Assembly (NCBI RefSeq): GCF_019343475.1
Contig: NZ_CP072453.1
Span: 1,674,001 to 1,738,000 of the forward strand
Source: Providencia sp. R33
GTDB taxonomy: Bacteria; Pseudomonadota; Gammaproteobacteria; Enterobacterales; Enterobacteriaceae
Length of the DNA stretch: 64,000 nucleotides
Direction of reading: 5' to 3'
Shown here: in pieces, positions 1 to 8,410 of the stretch
Position numbering within the stretch: position 1 is the stretch's first letter
Layout of the letters: every line of letters begins with the position of its first letter
Program-made: the position numbers and the translations under genes
Notes under the pieces: generated by a model
Told to the model about the DNA's origin: nothing
Seen by the model: the letters and a program-made list of their open reading frames with translations, nothing else
Database searches by the model: none

Positions 1-45
1 GATGGTTTTGTGTGCCCGATTAATGCCACTGATAATGACGATTAA
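1..45 (+). CDS. C-terminal tail of an unidentified gene
   Basis: Frame 1 is open from the window edge and ends in TAA at 43-45 after the residues DGFVCPINATDNDD. A clear hairpin terminator follows at once, which is what one expects at the end of a gene. Fourteen residues are too few to name the protein. It could also be a chance open frame, though the terminator position favours a real 3' end. Confidence 0.45.
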   Translation, partial: DGFVCPINATDNDD

Positions 46-62
46 GCTATCCCCTAAAATTT

Positions 63-86
63 AACCCCCATTCATTTGGGGGTTTT
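63..86 (+). terminator. Rho-independent terminator
   Basis: AACCCCC (63-69) pairs with GGGGGTT (78-84) across an 8-base loop and is followed by TTTT. It lies just after the gene tail ending at 45, and just beyond the stop of the tetR-type gene on the other strand, so it may serve both. Confidence 0.8.
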
Positions 87-97
87 CTATTCAAAGG

Positions 98-724
98 TCA
101 TGTTTGTGACTGTAAGTTTGTATTGAAGATAGGCCACGCCTGCATCGCATTAAAAATAACTTGGTTCAACCTTTCTAACTCAATACCATCACAAGCTTGA
201 ATGGTAAAACCATCAATCACCGTAATATAAAAATCCACAATGGCATGAATGGGAGCATCAGGCGCGACATCACCATCTTCAATCCCTTTTTGCATGCGCT
301 GCAACAAAATTTCTTGGTAACTTTTGCGTTTTTCTTGCACATTCAATTGCACGTCTTCAATTTGCTTAGAGCCGTTCATGGTGGCAGTAATTAACATGCA
401 ACCTGCGGGTTTACCGGGTTGAATAAGTTTTTTTGCACTTTCATACATCAACAACTCAATCGCCACTTTCGCCGTTTTCGCTTGCTTAACGATAGATAAA
501 ATCGGGCAGGCTTCATTGGCTAAATAATACTCAATACATTGATTAAACAGTGATGCTTTATCACCAAAAGCGCAGTAAAGACTGGGCGCAGTAATACCTA
601 GTGCTTGCGTTAAATCACTAATCGATGTTGCCACATAACCATTTTGCCAAAATAATAACATGGCCTTTTCTAATGCGTCTTGTTGGTCAAACCCTTTGGG
701 CCGCCCACGTTTTATCGGTTTCAT
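98..724 (-). CDS. TetR/AcrR family transcriptional regulator
   Basis: This 208-residue protein has a basic N-terminus (MKPIKRGRPKGF) followed by a TetR-type helix-turn-helix at about residues 15-60, with the typical ITAPSLYCAFGDKASLF recognition segment. The C-terminal half is the variable ligand-binding domain. It is divergent from an MFS transporter 168 bp away, the usual arrangement of an efflux pump with its local repressor. Two near-identical 16-bp imperfect palindromes lie in the shared intergenic region and are the likely operators. The inducer cannot be told from sequence. Confidence 0.9.
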   Translation of the reverse strand: MKPIKRGRPKGFDQQDALEKAMLLFWQNGYVATSISDLTQALGITAPSLYCAFGDKASLFNQCIEYYLANEACPILSIVKQAKTAKVAIELLMYESAKKLIQPGKPAGCMLITATMNGSKQIEDVQLNVQEKRKSYQEILLQRMQKGIEDGDVAPDAPIHAIVDFYITVIDGFTIQACDGIELERLNQVIFNAMQAWPIFNTNLQSQT

Positions 725-768
725 ATTCTCACTTCACCCGTCATCGATACAGTGTAGCACAAACATTT

Positions 769-849
769 TATAACGATCACTATAATAATAATTGACAGCG
801 TTTAAATAAGTATAAAGAATAGCGTAATAATTCTATAGCGGTCACTATA
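769..849. promoter_or_regulatory. Divergent control region with two TetR-type operator repeats
   Basis: Two copies of the pattern TATA-RCGRTCAC-TATA occur at 769-784 (TATAACGATCACTATA) and 834-849 (TATAGCGGTCACTATA). Each is an imperfect palindrome, and they differ at two bases. A TTGACA hexamer at 792-797 lies between them and may be the -35 of the MFS gene, though its -10 is not clear. The layout fits a repressor at 98-724 that controls both itself and the transporter. Confidence 0.6.
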
Positions 850-892
850 AAATTATATCTTTACACTTTATTCAATTTTCCATGGAAAGCAC

Positions 893-2092
893 ATGACAAC
901 AATTAATCTTTCTTCGCACAATGGTAACTGGCTTTCACTATTATCTGCAACGTTTGCCTGCTTCATTATTGTTACAGGCGAATTTTTAGCCATAAGCGTG
1001 CTAAATGATATCGCTCGTGATTTTCAAATATCAACAGGGACTGCCGGCTTAACGGTAACAGTAACCTCAATCGCTGGGATGGTCTCTTCGCTGTTCGTCC
1101 CAATATATGCAAAAAATATCGATAGACGCCAAGTATTACTCTTTTTAGTTGCACTGATGATATTTGCCAATGCCATTACCGCATTCGCATCCAACTTTAG
1201 TTTGGTTCTATTAGGCCGTTTTGCTCTCGGCATCGCATTAGGCGGTTTCTGGGGTGTTGCAGCTGGCCTTGTGATCCGTTTAGCACCTAAAAATATGGCA
1301 ATTACAACATCGGTAACCATTTTCTTTTCTGCGGTAACATTGGTGACCGTCATTGGGGTTCCTTTAGGTGCATTGTTATCTGACAACTATGGTTGGAGAA
1401 TGCCCTACATCGCATTAGTTGTTGCGGGAATTGCAGCGCTATTAATGCAATATTTTTCGTTACCTTCGTTGAAACCGTCATCATCAATGCAGTGGAAGGA
1501 ATTATTGCTCATGCCTTCACACCCAATTGCACGTAAGGGCTTGATTATATTTACCCTAATTTTTCTAGCACATTTTTCGGCTTATAACTATTTTACCGTG
1601 TTTTTCAAACAAACCGCAGGGTTTGTTGAAGGGCAAATTTCTGCATTATTACTATTTTTTGGCCTCGCCAGTGTCGTAGGCAATATTTTAGCGGGTTACG
1701 TGGGGAAATTTAACGTTCGCTATAATTTTGCCATCAGCGCATTATTGTTAGCCTTAGCATTTTTGGCGTTATCTACCTTAGATTTTAATTGGGCAACTAG
1801 CGTAATATTCGTTTTCTCATGGGGTGTGGCGGCGGGTATGGTTCCTGCCACAATCAATATGTGGATGCATGTCCATGTTCCTGAGCTAACAGAGAAAGGT
1901 TCCGCTTTAATTACCTTTATGTTTTTGATTTTAATTACTATCGGTAGCTTAGTGGGTGGGTATGTGATGGATCATTTTGATGGCGGTGTCTTAATGGCTA
2001 GCATGTTAATGATTGCGTCACTCGCATTCTTACTGGTCTTTACTTTTGCACGCGGTTTAACCAATTGCGCTCGATTTTGTACCAATAAATAA
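893..2092 (+). CDS. MFS transporter, DHA1-type drug/sugar efflux
   Basis: The protein has 399 residues and about 12 hydrophobic membrane segments, the size of a DHA1-family proton antiporter such as the AraJ/NepI/Bcr relatives. The N-terminal half carries the family pattern GRFALGIALGGFWGVAAGL, where motif-like glycines line helices 4-5. It is divergent from a TetR regulator, so inducible export of a small compound is likely. The substrate is not inferable. The ATG at 893 sits downstream of the operator repeats. Confidence 0.85.
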   Translation: MTTINLSSHNGNWLSLLSATFACFIIVTGEFLAISVLNDIARDFQISTGTAGLTVTVTSIAGMVSSLFVPIYAKNIDRRQVLLFLVALMIFANAITAFASNFSLVLLGRFALGIALGGFWGVAAGLVIRLAPKNMAITTSVTIFFSAVTLVTVIGVPLGALLSDNYGWRMPYIALVVAGIAALLMQYFSLPSLKPSSSMQWKELLLMPSHPIARKGLIIFTLIFLAHFSAYNYFTVFFKQTAGFVEGQISALLLFFGLASVVGNILAGYVGKFNVRYNFAISALLLALAFLALSTLDFNWATSVIFVFSWGVAAGMVPATINMWMHVHVPELTEKGSALITFMFLILITIGSLVGGYVMDHFDGGVLMASMLMIASLAFLLVFTFARGLTNCARFCTNK

Positions 2093-2094
2093 TT

Positions 2095-2130
2095 AAAAAA
2101 TGGGGTTACTGGCATCAGCCAATAACCCCA
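2095..2130 (-). terminator. Terminator of the pntAB operon
   Basis: TGGGGTTACTGG (2101-2112) pairs with CCAATAACCCCA (2119-2130) with one mismatch. On the minus strand the stem is followed by six T residues (2095-2100). It lies 26 bp beyond the pntB stop and between two converging genes. Confidence 0.85.
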
Positions 2131-2155
2131 TAATACCTACCTAATTATTCAGTGA

Positions 2156-3547
2156 TTACAATGCACGTAAGATAGCGTCAACACTGTCTTTCGCATCACC
2201 AAACAACATTTGTGTATTTTCTTTAAAGAACAATGGGTTTTGCACACCGGCATAGCCAGTATTCATTGAGCGTTTAAATACAATCACATTATTCGCTTTC
2301 CAAACTTCCAGAACAGGCATACCCGCAATTGGGCTATTTGGATCTTCTTGCGCCGCTGGGTTAACGGTATCATTCGCCCCAATGACTAATACTGTATCAG
2401 TGTTAGAGAAATCATCATTAATTTCATCCATTTCCAATACGATATCATAAGGGACTTTGGCTTCAGCCAATAACACGTTCATGTGACCTGGCAAACGCCC
2501 CGCAACTGGGTGAATACCAAAACGGACGTTAATACCGCGCTCGCGCAGTTTAGTTGTAATATCCGCAACTGGGTACTGTGCTTGAGCAACTGCCATGCCG
2601 TAGCCTGGGGTGATGATCACTGATGTTGAGTTTTTCAACATTTCAGCGACTTCTTCAGCAGTGCTTTCACGGTACTCACCCATTTCTTCTTCCGCGCCTG
2701 TTGAAGAGCCGTCTGTACCAAAGCCCCCCGCTATCACACTGAAAAATGAACGATTCATTGCCTTACACATAATGTAAGACAGGATAGCACCAGATGAACC
2801 AACTAATGCCCCTGTAACAATCAGCAAGTCATTGCTTAGCATGAAACCTGCCGCCGCCGCTGCCCAACCTGAATATGAATTCAGCATCGAAACAACCACT
2901 GGCATATCTGCACCGCCAATAGAAGCCACTAAGTGCCAGCCAAAGGCTAATGCAATCACTGTCATGATTAACATTAAGAATACTTGCAAACCAACGCTTT
3001 GTGTCTTAACGAAAATCACGAGTAAGATAAATGAAACGACCAGTGCTGCTAAGTTAAGTTTATGGCGATTTGGCAGCATCATCGGTTTGGATGACATTTT
3101 GCCTGACAACTTGCCGTAAGCCACAACCGAACCCGTAAAGGTTACTGCACCGATGAAGATACCTAAGAAAACTTCGGTTAAATGAATGTTTTCCATCACA
3201 ACATCAGCATGGCCTTCACTTGCGATAAAGCTGTTAAAACCGACTAGCACTGCCGCTAAACCGACGAAGCTATGCAAAATAGCAACCAATTCAGGCATTT
3301 CAGTCATTTCAACTTTTTTCGCTAAACGAATACCAATCACGGCACCAATAACCATCGCAACGATCATCCAGCCTACATTGGCACTGTGAGGTCCCAAAAT
3401 GGTGGCGATAAGCGCAATAGCCATACCTACTACACCATATGTGTTCCCACGTTGAGAACTTTCATGGCGTGATAGCCCTGCAAGACTGAAAATAAATAGG
3501 ATAGCAGCAACAATGTACGCCGCTGTCACAATTCCACTCGACAACAT
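2156..3547 (-). CDS. pntB: NAD(P) transhydrogenase subunit beta
   Basis: PntB forms the inner-membrane proton channel and NADP(H)-binding domain III of the proton-translocating transhydrogenase, which couples the proton gradient to NADPH production. The 463 residues start with about nine hydrophobic helices (1-260). They end in the soluble domain with the nucleotide-binding segment IITPGYGMAVAQAQ and the conserved VIGANDTVNPAA. The length equals that of the E. coli protein. It begins 10 bp after pntA with its own AGGGG ribosome site, so the two are co-transcribed. Confidence 0.97.
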   Translation of the reverse strand: MLSSGIVTAAYIVAAILFIFSLAGLSRHESSQRGNTYGVVGMAIALIATILGPHSANVGWMIVAMVIGAVIGIRLAKKVEMTEMPELVAILHSFVGLAAVLVGFNSFIASEGHADVVMENIHLTEVFLGIFIGAVTFTGSVVAYGKLSGKMSSKPMMLPNRHKLNLAALVVSFILLVIFVKTQSVGLQVFLMLIMTVIALAFGWHLVASIGGADMPVVVSMLNSYSGWAAAAAGFMLSNDLLIVTGALVGSSGAILSYIMCKAMNRSFFSVIAGGFGTDGSSTGAEEEMGEYRESTAEEVAEMLKNSTSVIITPGYGMAVAQAQYPVADITTKLRERGINVRFGIHPVAGRLPGHMNVLLAEAKVPYDIVLEMDEINDDFSNTDTVLVIGANDTVNPAAQEDPNSPIAGMPVLEVWKANNVIVFKRSMNTGYAGVQNPLFFKENTQMLFGDAKDSVDAILRAL

Positions 3548-3557
3548 AAGTTACCCC

Positions 3558-5087
3558 TTACCCTTTACGAAACATTTTTAACATGCGTTGAGTTACTGTG
3601 AACCCACCGAAAATATTGATACTTGCGATCAATATGGCAATAAAGGATAAGAAGCTTACCCAGCCGCCACTGCCAATTTGCAGTAACGCACCAACAACAA
3701 TGATCCCTGAAATCGCATTGGTGACTGACATCAATGGCGTGTGCAATGCGTGTGTCACATTCCAAACCACGTAATAACCGACAACACACGCAAGCGCGAA
3801 CACGGTAAAGTGTGATAAAAACTCTTTTGGCGCAGAATTTGCGAACCAGCCGAAAAGGATAATAGCTAATGCCATCAAACCATATTTCAGCGTTGGCGAC
3901 ATTTTCTTCTCAGGCGCTTTAACTTTCTCCACCGCTTTCGGTTTCGCCTGCGGCTGTACAGATACCTGAATTGGTGGCGCGGGCCAAGTGATTTCACCTT
4001 GTTTGATGACAGTTACACCGCGAATAACCAGATCGTCAAAATCAATATTAATTTCGCCATCTTTTTCTTTGCACAGGAGTTTCATCAAGTTAACAAGGTT
4101 GGTACCGTATAACTGTGATGATTGTGTCGGCAGGCGACTTGGTAAATCGGTATAACCGATGATTTTGACGCCATTGTCAGTAACAACTAATTTATCTGCT
4201 TGTGTTAATTCGCAGTTACCGCCCGTTTGTGCAGCTAGATCCACGATAACACTGCCCGGCTTCATGGACTCGACCATCTCTTTAGTGATCAATTTTGGTG
4301 CTGGTTTACCCGGAATCAACGCAGTAGTTACAATGATATCAACATCTTTTGCTTGAGCCGCAAACAGTTCCATCTCCGCCTTAATAAAGGCTTCAGACAT
4401 CACTTTTGCATAACCATCACCGCTACCAGCTTCCTCTTTGAAATCGAGTTCAAGGAACTCAGCACCCATACTTTGAACTTGCTCTTTCACCTCTGGGCGA
4501 GTGTCGAATGCACGTACAATCGCACCAAGGCTACCTGCGGCGCCAATGGCAGCAAGCCCTGCAACTCCAGCACCGATGATCATCACCTTCGCTGGTGGAA
4601 CTTTACCTGCAGCTGTAATTTGCCCAGTGAAGAAGCGACCAAATTCATGAGCGGCTTCTACGATGGCACGATACCCTGCAATATTTGCCATCGAGCTTAG
4701 CGCATCTAGTGATTGAGCACGTGAAATACGAGGTACAGCATCCATTGCCATCACGTTGATATTACGTGCTTTTAAAGCATCCATCAGTTCAGCATTCTGT
4801 GCTGGCCAGATGAAACTCACCAGTGTAGCCCCTTCTTTTAATAACGGGATTTCATCTTCAAATGGTGCGTTGACTTTAAAAACAATATCCGCGGCAAAGG
4901 CTGTGTCACGATCGACAATCTCAGCCCCAGCTTGCTCGTAGGCGATATCATCAAAACTTGCTAAATGGCCAGCGTTGTGTTCTACACAAACAGAAAAACC
5001 CAACTTAAGTAGTTGGGTGACTGTTGACGGTGTAGCAGCAACACGCGCTTCATTGGCAAGTCGTTCTCTTGGTATACCAATACGCAT
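3558..5087 (-). CDS. pntA: NAD(P) transhydrogenase subunit alpha
   Basis: PntA binds NAD(H) (domain I) and supplies four C-terminal membrane helices. The N-terminal 370 residues resemble alanine dehydrogenase and carry the Rossmann motif GAGVAGLAAIGAAGSLGA. A proline/lysine-rich linker (about 380-400) leads to hydrophobic segments from about 405 to 500. The 509 residues match the usual 510. The start codon is preceded by AAGGGAAC. It is divergent from ydgH, with a 388-bp gap. Confidence 0.97.
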   Translation of the reverse strand: MRIGIPRERLANEARVAATPSTVTQLLKLGFSVCVEHNAGHLASFDDIAYEQAGAEIVDRDTAFAADIVFKVNAPFEDEIPLLKEGATLVSFIWPAQNAELMDALKARNINVMAMDAVPRISRAQSLDALSSMANIAGYRAIVEAAHEFGRFFTGQITAAGKVPPAKVMIIGAGVAGLAAIGAAGSLGAIVRAFDTRPEVKEQVQSMGAEFLELDFKEEAGSGDGYAKVMSEAFIKAEMELFAAQAKDVDIIVTTALIPGKPAPKLITKEMVESMKPGSVIVDLAAQTGGNCELTQADKLVVTDNGVKIIGYTDLPSRLPTQSSQLYGTNLVNLMKLLCKEKDGEINIDFDDLVIRGVTVIKQGEITWPAPPIQVSVQPQAKPKAVEKVKAPEKKMSPTLKYGLMALAIILFGWFANSAPKEFLSHFTVFALACVVGYYVVWNVTHALHTPLMSVTNAISGIIVVGALLQIGSGGWVSFLSFIAILIASINIFGGFTVTQRMLKMFRKG

Positions 5088-5475
5088 AATGTTCCCTTTT
5101 TAAAGCCTAATGTAATGTTGTTTATAGGGTGTTTGCTAAAATAATGACCATCATCACAGAGAAAAGTCTTATTTTGTGCATAAACAGATTTTAAATGTCC
5201 TAATAACCTACTGAAAATATGCTTCTTGATCCATAATTGATCGCGATTCTTAAACAGTAAATGGAATTCACAATGAAAATCTTAGTTTTAGGTCAATAAA
5301 ATACTGGATACTTTAAAAATTCTGGTAAATTTGACTAGTCAATAATTATTTATTTCTTATAAAAAGAAAATCATGAGACAACAGGTTCAGTTACGTGTAA
5401 TAATCACGTACATGTGATACAACAAAGATTCAGCACGTTTATTATAATAAATTGCGCAAGGCGGAAGGATTTTGT
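5088..5475. other. Non-coding gap between pntA and ydgH
   Basis: This 388-bp AT-rich stretch must hold the divergent promoters of pntA and ydgH. No ORF with a ribosome site, no strong hairpin and no operator that can be named was seen. Confidence 0.5.
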
Positions 5476-6426
5476 ATGAAGCTGAAAACTACGGTCATCG
5501 CAGCCGCGGTGTTATCATTAACGAGTATAACTGCTACTCAGGCGGCTGTTGAGTTGACGCCAAAACAGGCTACTGAATTAAAACCTTATGAGCGTATAAC
5601 AGTCACAGGGCGCTTTAATGCTATCTATGAAGCATCCGATGCCGTCTCCCGTAGGGCTGATAAAATGGGGGCATATGCCTTTTACATTCAAAGCCTTGAT
5701 GATATAGGTGATAGTGGCAACATGCGTGTTGTGGCTGATGTCTATGCCAAAGATGCATCAAGTGTCGATGAACCAAAACGCCGTGTATTCGGTGGTGTTG
5801 AAGAAATGTCTAAAACCGATGCAGTTCAGTACGAACCATTCGATACTGTGACTGTAAGTGGTTTTTACCCTTCCCAGCCAGACTTATACGAAGCCATAGC
5901 GAAAAAAGCACTCGAAAAGAATGCTGCTTCATTTTATGTCGTTCGCAATATCGCAATGAATGATGGTGGGAATACATTAGCAACCGCTTATATCTATAAG
6001 AAAGATGCGCCAAAACGCCAAGTTCTTAATGAAGAAGCTGTTGTGCCAGCCGATTCAGATGCAGGACGTGCTCTGTTAGCTGAAGGTGGCGAAGCTGCTA
6101 AAAAAGTCCGTATCCCTGGTGTTGCTTCCTCAGAAGAACCAACAACAGCTGTTGGTCGTTTCTTTGAAACGTCAAGTAGCCAACCGGGTCGTACTAGTGT
6201 TACTTTACCAAGTGGCTATGTAATTGAAGAAGTTAATAAAACTGCTGCTGCGCAGATGGTTCCTTTTGACTCAATTACATTCTCTGGTTACTACACCAAT
6301 ACACCTGAAGTACGTTATCAAATTGCGAAACGTGCAGAAGCTAAAGGTGCAAAATATTTCCATATTACAAGAGAATGGCAGTCTAATGGCGGAAGCGTCA
6401 CAATTAGCGCCGACCTATTTAAATAA
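5476..6426 (+). CDS. ydgH: YdgH-like periplasmic protein with three DUF1471 domains
   Basis: A signal peptide (MKLKTTVIAAAVLSLTSITATQAA) leads into three repeats of the YdgH/BhsA/McbA fold (DUF1471), at about residues 25-100, 115-185 and 235-315 of the mature numbering. Each has the LKPYERITVTGRF / YEPFDTVTVSGFY type of strand and a xxKAxxxxAxxFYVVR type of strand. The ATG at 5476 is chosen because GGAAGGA lies 8 bp upstream, while the in-frame TTG at 5452 has none. The position next to pntA and ydgI matches E. coli. The function is envelope-related but not established. Confidence 0.92.
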   Translation: MKLKTTVIAAAVLSLTSITATQAAVELTPKQATELKPYERITVTGRFNAIYEASDAVSRRADKMGAYAFYIQSLDDIGDSGNMRVVADVYAKDASSVDEPKRRVFGGVEEMSKTDAVQYEPFDTVTVSGFYPSQPDLYEAIAKKALEKNAASFYVVRNIAMNDGGNTLATAYIYKKDAPKRQVLNEEAVVPADSDAGRALLAEGGEAAKKVRIPGVASSEEPTTAVGRFFETSSSQPGRTSVTLPSGYVIEEVNKTAAAQMVPFDSITFSGYYTNTPEVRYQIAKRAEAKGAKYFHITREWQSNGGSVTISADLFK

Positions 6427-6448
6427 TAAATAGCACACTCTTCTAAAA

Positions 6449-6480
6449 AACAGCCTAAATCACTAGGCTGTTTTTTTTGC
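6449..6480 (+). terminator. Terminator of ydgH
   Basis: AACAGCCTA (6449-6457) pairs with TAGGCTGTT (6464-6472) and the stem runs into a row of eight T residues. The remaining sequence up to ydgI (about 250 bp) holds no further gene. Confidence 0.92.
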
Positions 6481-6733
6481 CTCTGATTACAGCGCCACGC
6501 CTCTATACCTCATTTCTTACAGTCCTTTTTTAAGATTAGCGCAAAAGTGAATAAATCACCTGATAAAATGCATATTTTTCCATTGCATATCTGTCGTTTC
6601 ATTCGTAGAATCCACCACTCAAATTATGGCAGTCAAAGTCACTAGATTATTTAAACCTGCCAGTTAAACTCATCGCTACTGTGGCGTTTTAACGTCATTT
6701 TAACTTTTGATTGCTAAACATTCAGGATTTACT

Positions 6734-8125
6734 TTGAAAAATACGTTAAGCCTTACTGCATTAACCGCCCTTGTTCTTAGCTCAATGGTAGGTGCAGGTG
6801 TATTTAGTCTTCCTCAGAATATGGCTGAAGTGGCAAGCCCACTCGCATTAATCATTGGTTGGTCTATTACAGGCGTTGGTATCCTATTTCTTGCTTTTGC
6901 GCTTTTACTGCTATCGCGTATACGTCCTGACTTGGATGGCGGAATTTTTACCTATGCAAAAGTTGGCTTCGGTGAGCTTGTTGGTTTTTGTTCTGCGTGG
7001 GGGTACTGGCTCTGCGCTGTTGTGGCAAACGTCTCCTACTTAGTTATTGTTTTTGCGGCGATCAGCTTTTTCACTGATACCCCTGATAACATCATTTTTG
7101 GTGATGGGAATACATGGCAAGCATTGATTGGTGAATCTATCCTGTTATGGTTTGTTCATTATTTGGTTCTACGGGGTGTACAAACTGCCGCAGGTATTAA
7201 TAAATTAGCGACCATGGCAAAATTAGTCCCTCTTGGATTATTTATCGTCTTGGCTTTTTTTGCATTTAAAATAGATGTTTTTAATGCTGATTTTAGCGGT
7301 ATTGAGCTAAAAATGCCGGTTTGGGAACAAGTTAAAGACACCATGTTAATCACCCTTTGGGTATTTATTGGTATTGAAGGTGCAGTTGTCGTTTCTGCTC
7401 GCGCCAGAAACCGTCGAGATGTGGGATTAGCAACCATATTTGCGGTTAGCTCCGCCCTCATTATTTATATACTTGTCACGTTATTATCACTAGGTATTAT
7501 GCCTCGTGCCGAATTGGCTGAAATCAAAAACCCATCAATGGCCACTTTGATGGTTAATTTGATAGGGTCTAGCGGTGACATCATCATCGCCGCAGGGTTA
7601 ATTATCTCGGTTTGTGGTGCCTACCTGAGTTGGACTATTATGGCCGCTGAAGTGCCTTATATCGCAGCGCAATATCAATCCTTCCCGAAAATCTTCAATA
7701 AGCTAAATAAAAATGATGCCCCTTCTTCATCTTTATGGTTAACAAACGGTGCTGTACAACTGTCACTGGTGTTAATTTGGCTCAGCGGAAGCAATTACAA
7801 TACATTGTTAACAATTGCCTCCGAGATGATTTTAGTTCCATATTTCCTGGTCGGTGCATTCTTAATGAAAGTTGCGTTTGAAAGACACAGCAAAGCCTTA
7901 TTAATGGTTGGATTCATTGCAAGTGGTTATGGCCTATGGTTGTTATATGCCTCTGGGCTAATCAATCTCATGTTGTCTGTTGTACTATATGCGCCGGGGA
8001 TATTGGTCTTTTTCTATGCACGCCAGCAGCAGTCTAACAAAGCCCCATTAAAAGTTATCGAGACTACCATGGCATTCGCTATTATGATCACAGCACTACC
8101 TGCTCTTTATTATTTAGTTGCTTGA
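6734..8125 (+). CDS. ydgI: Basic amino acid antiporter (arginine/ornithine type), APC family
   Basis: This APC-superfamily antiporter has about 12-13 membrane helices and the N-terminal family signature SSMVGAGVFSLPQNM. It aligns closely with E. coli YdgI, an ArcD-like putative arginine:ornithine antiporter. I place the start at TTG 6734, which has AGGA six bases upstream and aligns with the E. coli N-terminus. That gives 463 residues. A second TTG at 6707 would add nine residues without support. The transported pair is inferred from the family. Confidence 0.9.
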   Translation: MKNTLSLTALTALVLSSMVGAGVFSLPQNMAEVASPLALIIGWSITGVGILFLAFALLLLSRIRPDLDGGIFTYAKVGFGELVGFCSAWGYWLCAVVANVSYLVIVFAAISFFTDTPDNIIFGDGNTWQALIGESILLWFVHYLVLRGVQTAAGINKLATMAKLVPLGLFIVLAFFAFKIDVFNADFSGIELKMPVWEQVKDTMLITLWVFIGIEGAVVVSARARNRRDVGLATIFAVSSALIIYILVTLLSLGIMPRAELAEIKNPSMATLMVNLIGSSGDIIIAAGLIISVCGAYLSWTIMAAEVPYIAAQYQSFPKIFNKLNKNDAPSSSLWLTNGAVQLSLVLIWLSGSNYNTLLTIASEMILVPYFLVGAFLMKVAFERHSKALLMVGFIASGYGLWLLYASGLINLMLSVVLYAPGILVFFYARQQQSNKAPLKVIETTMAFAIMITALPALYYLVA

Positions 8126-8132
8126 TAGGTAA

Positions 8133-8154
8133 AAGGAGGGTTTCAGCCCTCCTT
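8133..8154 (+). terminator. Hairpin after ydgI
   Basis: AAGGAGGG (8133-8140) and CCCTCCTT (8147-8154) form a perfect 8-bp stem with a 6-base loop directly after the ydgI stop. No T-run follows, so termination may be weak. Confidence 0.55.
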
Positions 8155-8352
8155 ACTCACCACCTTTCAATACAAACCTCTCGTATACCATCCTAATCTT
8201 CTATTCCTTCAAATCTCCCACCCATTCCCCCTCGCTATTTTCCATTTGCACTTAGTGACCTATAACTGTTGTATTGACTCATATGCGTATAATTTCTACC
8301 AAACCATAGTATGTTGTAACTAAATTGGCGATTTAATGCCATTAACTATAAT

Positions 8353-8390
8353 AAAACCGCTTCAAGCTATTAAGCCCAAAGCGGTTTTAT
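8353..8390. terminator. Bidirectional terminator downstream of hrpA
   Basis: AAAACCGCTT (8353-8362) and AAGCGGTTTT (8379-8388) pair perfectly and give A/T-rich tails on both strands. It lies 21 bp beyond the hrpA stop. Confidence 0.85.
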
Positions 8391-8410
8391 TTATCTAACT
8401 TCAAAAAATA

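Noticed and set aside
6540..6610. ArgR boxes upstream of ydgI
   Set aside because: TGAATAAATCA and TGCATATTTTT segments match the ARG box only partly; random AT-rich sequence would give similar matches.
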